In this document: positions 62,796-64,000 of the stretch, piece by piece
How the letters are laid out: each line of letters begins with the position of its first letter
How positions within the stretch are numbered: the first letter of the stretch is position 1
Source: Proteromonas lacertae
Taxonomy: Eukaryota; Sar; Bigyra; Opalinata; Proteromonadidae
NCBI GenBank assembly: GCA_002245135.1
Contig: NGBS01000002.1
Location: forward strand, 186,001 to 250,000
DNA length: 64,000 nt
Direction of reading: 5' to 3'
The notes under the pieces: model-generated
The model's database searches: none
The model's input: only the letters and a program-made list of their open reading frames with translations
What the model was told of the DNA's origin: nothing
Translations under genes and position numbers: made by a program

Positions 62796-64000
62796 TTATG
62801 CTACAGTTGGTAATTGTGGTTGAGCTGGTTCTTTAGATAGTTCTTTAGCTGGTAATTCAACTGTAGTAACAGGTGGTTGACCTTCTTTATGAACTTCAGT
62901 AACTTCATTTGGATTGCTTGATACTGCAGGTGTTGAACTTGTAGTTGTAGCAGTTGTAGTAGTTGCAGGAACGGCTTTAGTTTCACTTTCTTTAACTGTA
63001 GTAGTACTACTTTCAGGTAAGAAGAAGAAGCAATAAACTGATGCAAAAGCACTAACACCTGTAAAGATGTAGAAGACTACATTTGGTCCAGCTTTCTCTT
63101 GTAATATAGGGAATGTAAATGATATTACAATATTGGCAAGATTGTTTGCAGTAACAGATACACTTAAACCACTACTACGGATTGGTCCTGGGAAGGCTTC
63201 ACTTGCTACAACCCAAAATAATGGACCTGGACCCCATTCGAACATGAATAAGAAAATGACAATTCCAACAATTGATAAGGCTGTAACATGAGCTTCATAA
63301 CTAATTGCCATTACTAAATTACCAACAGCTAACCCAAAGTATGTAGAAATTAATAATGTTCTTCTCTTGAATTTATCTATAAATGGCATAGCTAAAGCAG
63401 TACTGGCGAAATTCCATAAACCAGTTACACAGGCTGTTGCAATAAATGGATTAGTTAATCCTGCTTTACCTAATATATCATTACTGTAATACATAACAGC
63501 ATTAATACCACATAATTGGCCACAACAACCAAAGATTACTGCAAATGAATACCACTTTATTTTACCAGCTGTATCTACTGTTTCATTAACTGTTACTTTT
63601 GTTTGATTTTGTTGTTGTTGAGCATTTCCATTCTTTTGTTTATTTAACCATACATCAGTTTCTTTAGCAAATAAACAGCAGACTAATATCAATAAACCAA
63701 CAAAAGCTCCAATTGCATATTGACATGACCATTGCCACTGATCAAATGGTTTATTATCATCATATTCATTCTTAGCAAAAGCCATATTCATGAAATAGCC
63801 AAATGCCATACTCAAAGTAACAATTAATTGATACATACCACCAATTCTTCCTCTATATTCCACATCCACTGTTTCAGTTACATACATAGGACCTACACAA
63901 CTAGTCAATCCTACTGCAAATCCAACAATTATTCTTAACACAAATGCTCCCCAATAGTTCTTCACTACTGCCAAAATTATTGGAATTACTGTCAATATTA
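62796..64000 (-). CDS. MFS sugar transporter (hexose-transporter type), 5' part outside window
   Basis: Open frame from the right window edge to the stop at 62796. The N-terminal helices lie beyond base 64000. It shows RIIVGFAVGLTSCVGPMYVT, YRGRIGGMYQL, QLCGINAVMYYSNDILGKAG (the QxxGxNxxxYY motif of sugar porters), DKFKRRTLL, and PESSTTTV at the end of the last helix. The tail is Thr/Pro/Glu-rich. It is clearly paralogous to the transporter at 42912-44529 and better conserved to family consensus. No introns are visible in this part, whereas the paralogue has several in its first half. Confidence 0.85.
   Translation of the reverse strand, partial: ILTVIPIILAVVKNYWGAFVLRIIVGFAVGLTSCVGPMYVTETVDVEYRGRIGGMYQLIVTLSMAFGYFMNMAFAKNEYDDNKPFDQWQWSCQYAIGAFVGLLILVCCLFAKETDVWLNKQKNGNAQQQQNQTKVTVNETVDTAGKIKWYSFAVIFGCCGQLCGINAVMYYSNDILGKAGLTNPFIATACVTGLWNFASTALAMPFIDKFKRRTLLISTYFGLAVGNLVMAISYEAHVTALSIVGIVIFLFMFEWGPGPLFWVVASEAFPGPIRSSGLSVSVTANNLANIVISFTFPILQEKAGPNVVFYIFTGVSAFASVYCFFFLPESSTTTVKESETKAVPATTTTATTTSSTPAVSSNPNEVTEVHKEGQPPVTTVELPAKELSKEPAQPQLPTVA

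Overview
The window is nuclear DNA of an AT-rich, gene-dense, intron-rich unicellular eukaryote. It shows spliceosomal introns mostly 25-45 nt long (GTATAT...TAG), a standard genetic code, and eukaryote-only proteins: NRDE2, HAT1, RNA polymerase III subunit RPC4, TMX2, CUEDC2, sphingomyelin synthase, a probable augmin subunit and a class C GPCR. I cannot place the lineage. The mix (GPCR, TML-calpain-like protein, augmin, minor-spliceosome-type introns) suggests a free-living protist or early-diverging opisthokont-like organism, not an animal, a plant or a yeast-like fungus. I see no tRNA, rRNA, CRISPR array or intact transposon.

Layout. 1-1239 (-): partial gene for a cysteine-rich protein. 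1347-2502 (+): sphingomyelin synthase. 2694-4128 (-): HAUS8/QWRF-like augmin subunit. 4129-5436: decayed, gene-like DNA. 5437-6402 (+): CUEDC2. 6511-10389 (+): NRDE2. 10490-12807 (+): leucine-rich-repeat protein. 12913-18131 (-): large He_PIG/PA14 type I membrane protein. 18823-27504 (-): very large multi-pass calpain-like protein with an N-terminal C2 domain and C-terminal WW and PHD domains. 27671-28859 (+): RPC4. 28917-30144 (-): GT61-like glycosyltransferase with an in-frame stop. 30224-42485 (-): giant receptor with nine AmiC/UrtA-like binding domains and a class C 7TM domain. 42912-44529 (+): sugar transporter. 44707-45779 (+): EGF-repeat secreted protein. 45862-47290 (+): HAT1. 47386-51036: an intronless island of three maltose/galactoside O-acetyltransferases and one MFS transporter. 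51252-55055 (-): divergent He_PIG membrane protein. 55113-56026 (-): TMX2. 56087-62662 (+): coiled-coil protein. 62796-64000 (-): second sugar transporter, cut by the window edge.

Themes. Much of the window encodes surface and sensory functions: the receptor whose ectodomain resembles bacterial amide/urea-binding proteins, two adhesion-like Ig proteins, an EGF protein, sugar transporters and sugar acetyltransferases. The most unusual items are the nine-domain receptor and its AT-AC (U12-type) introns, the TML-calpain-like protein that has lost its catalytic Cys and His, and a TCAAGCC/GGCTTGA motif that recurs just upstream of about ten start codons. Multi-exon models were built by eye from splice sites and frame continuity. 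Outer ends are usually firm, and individual junctions are predictions.
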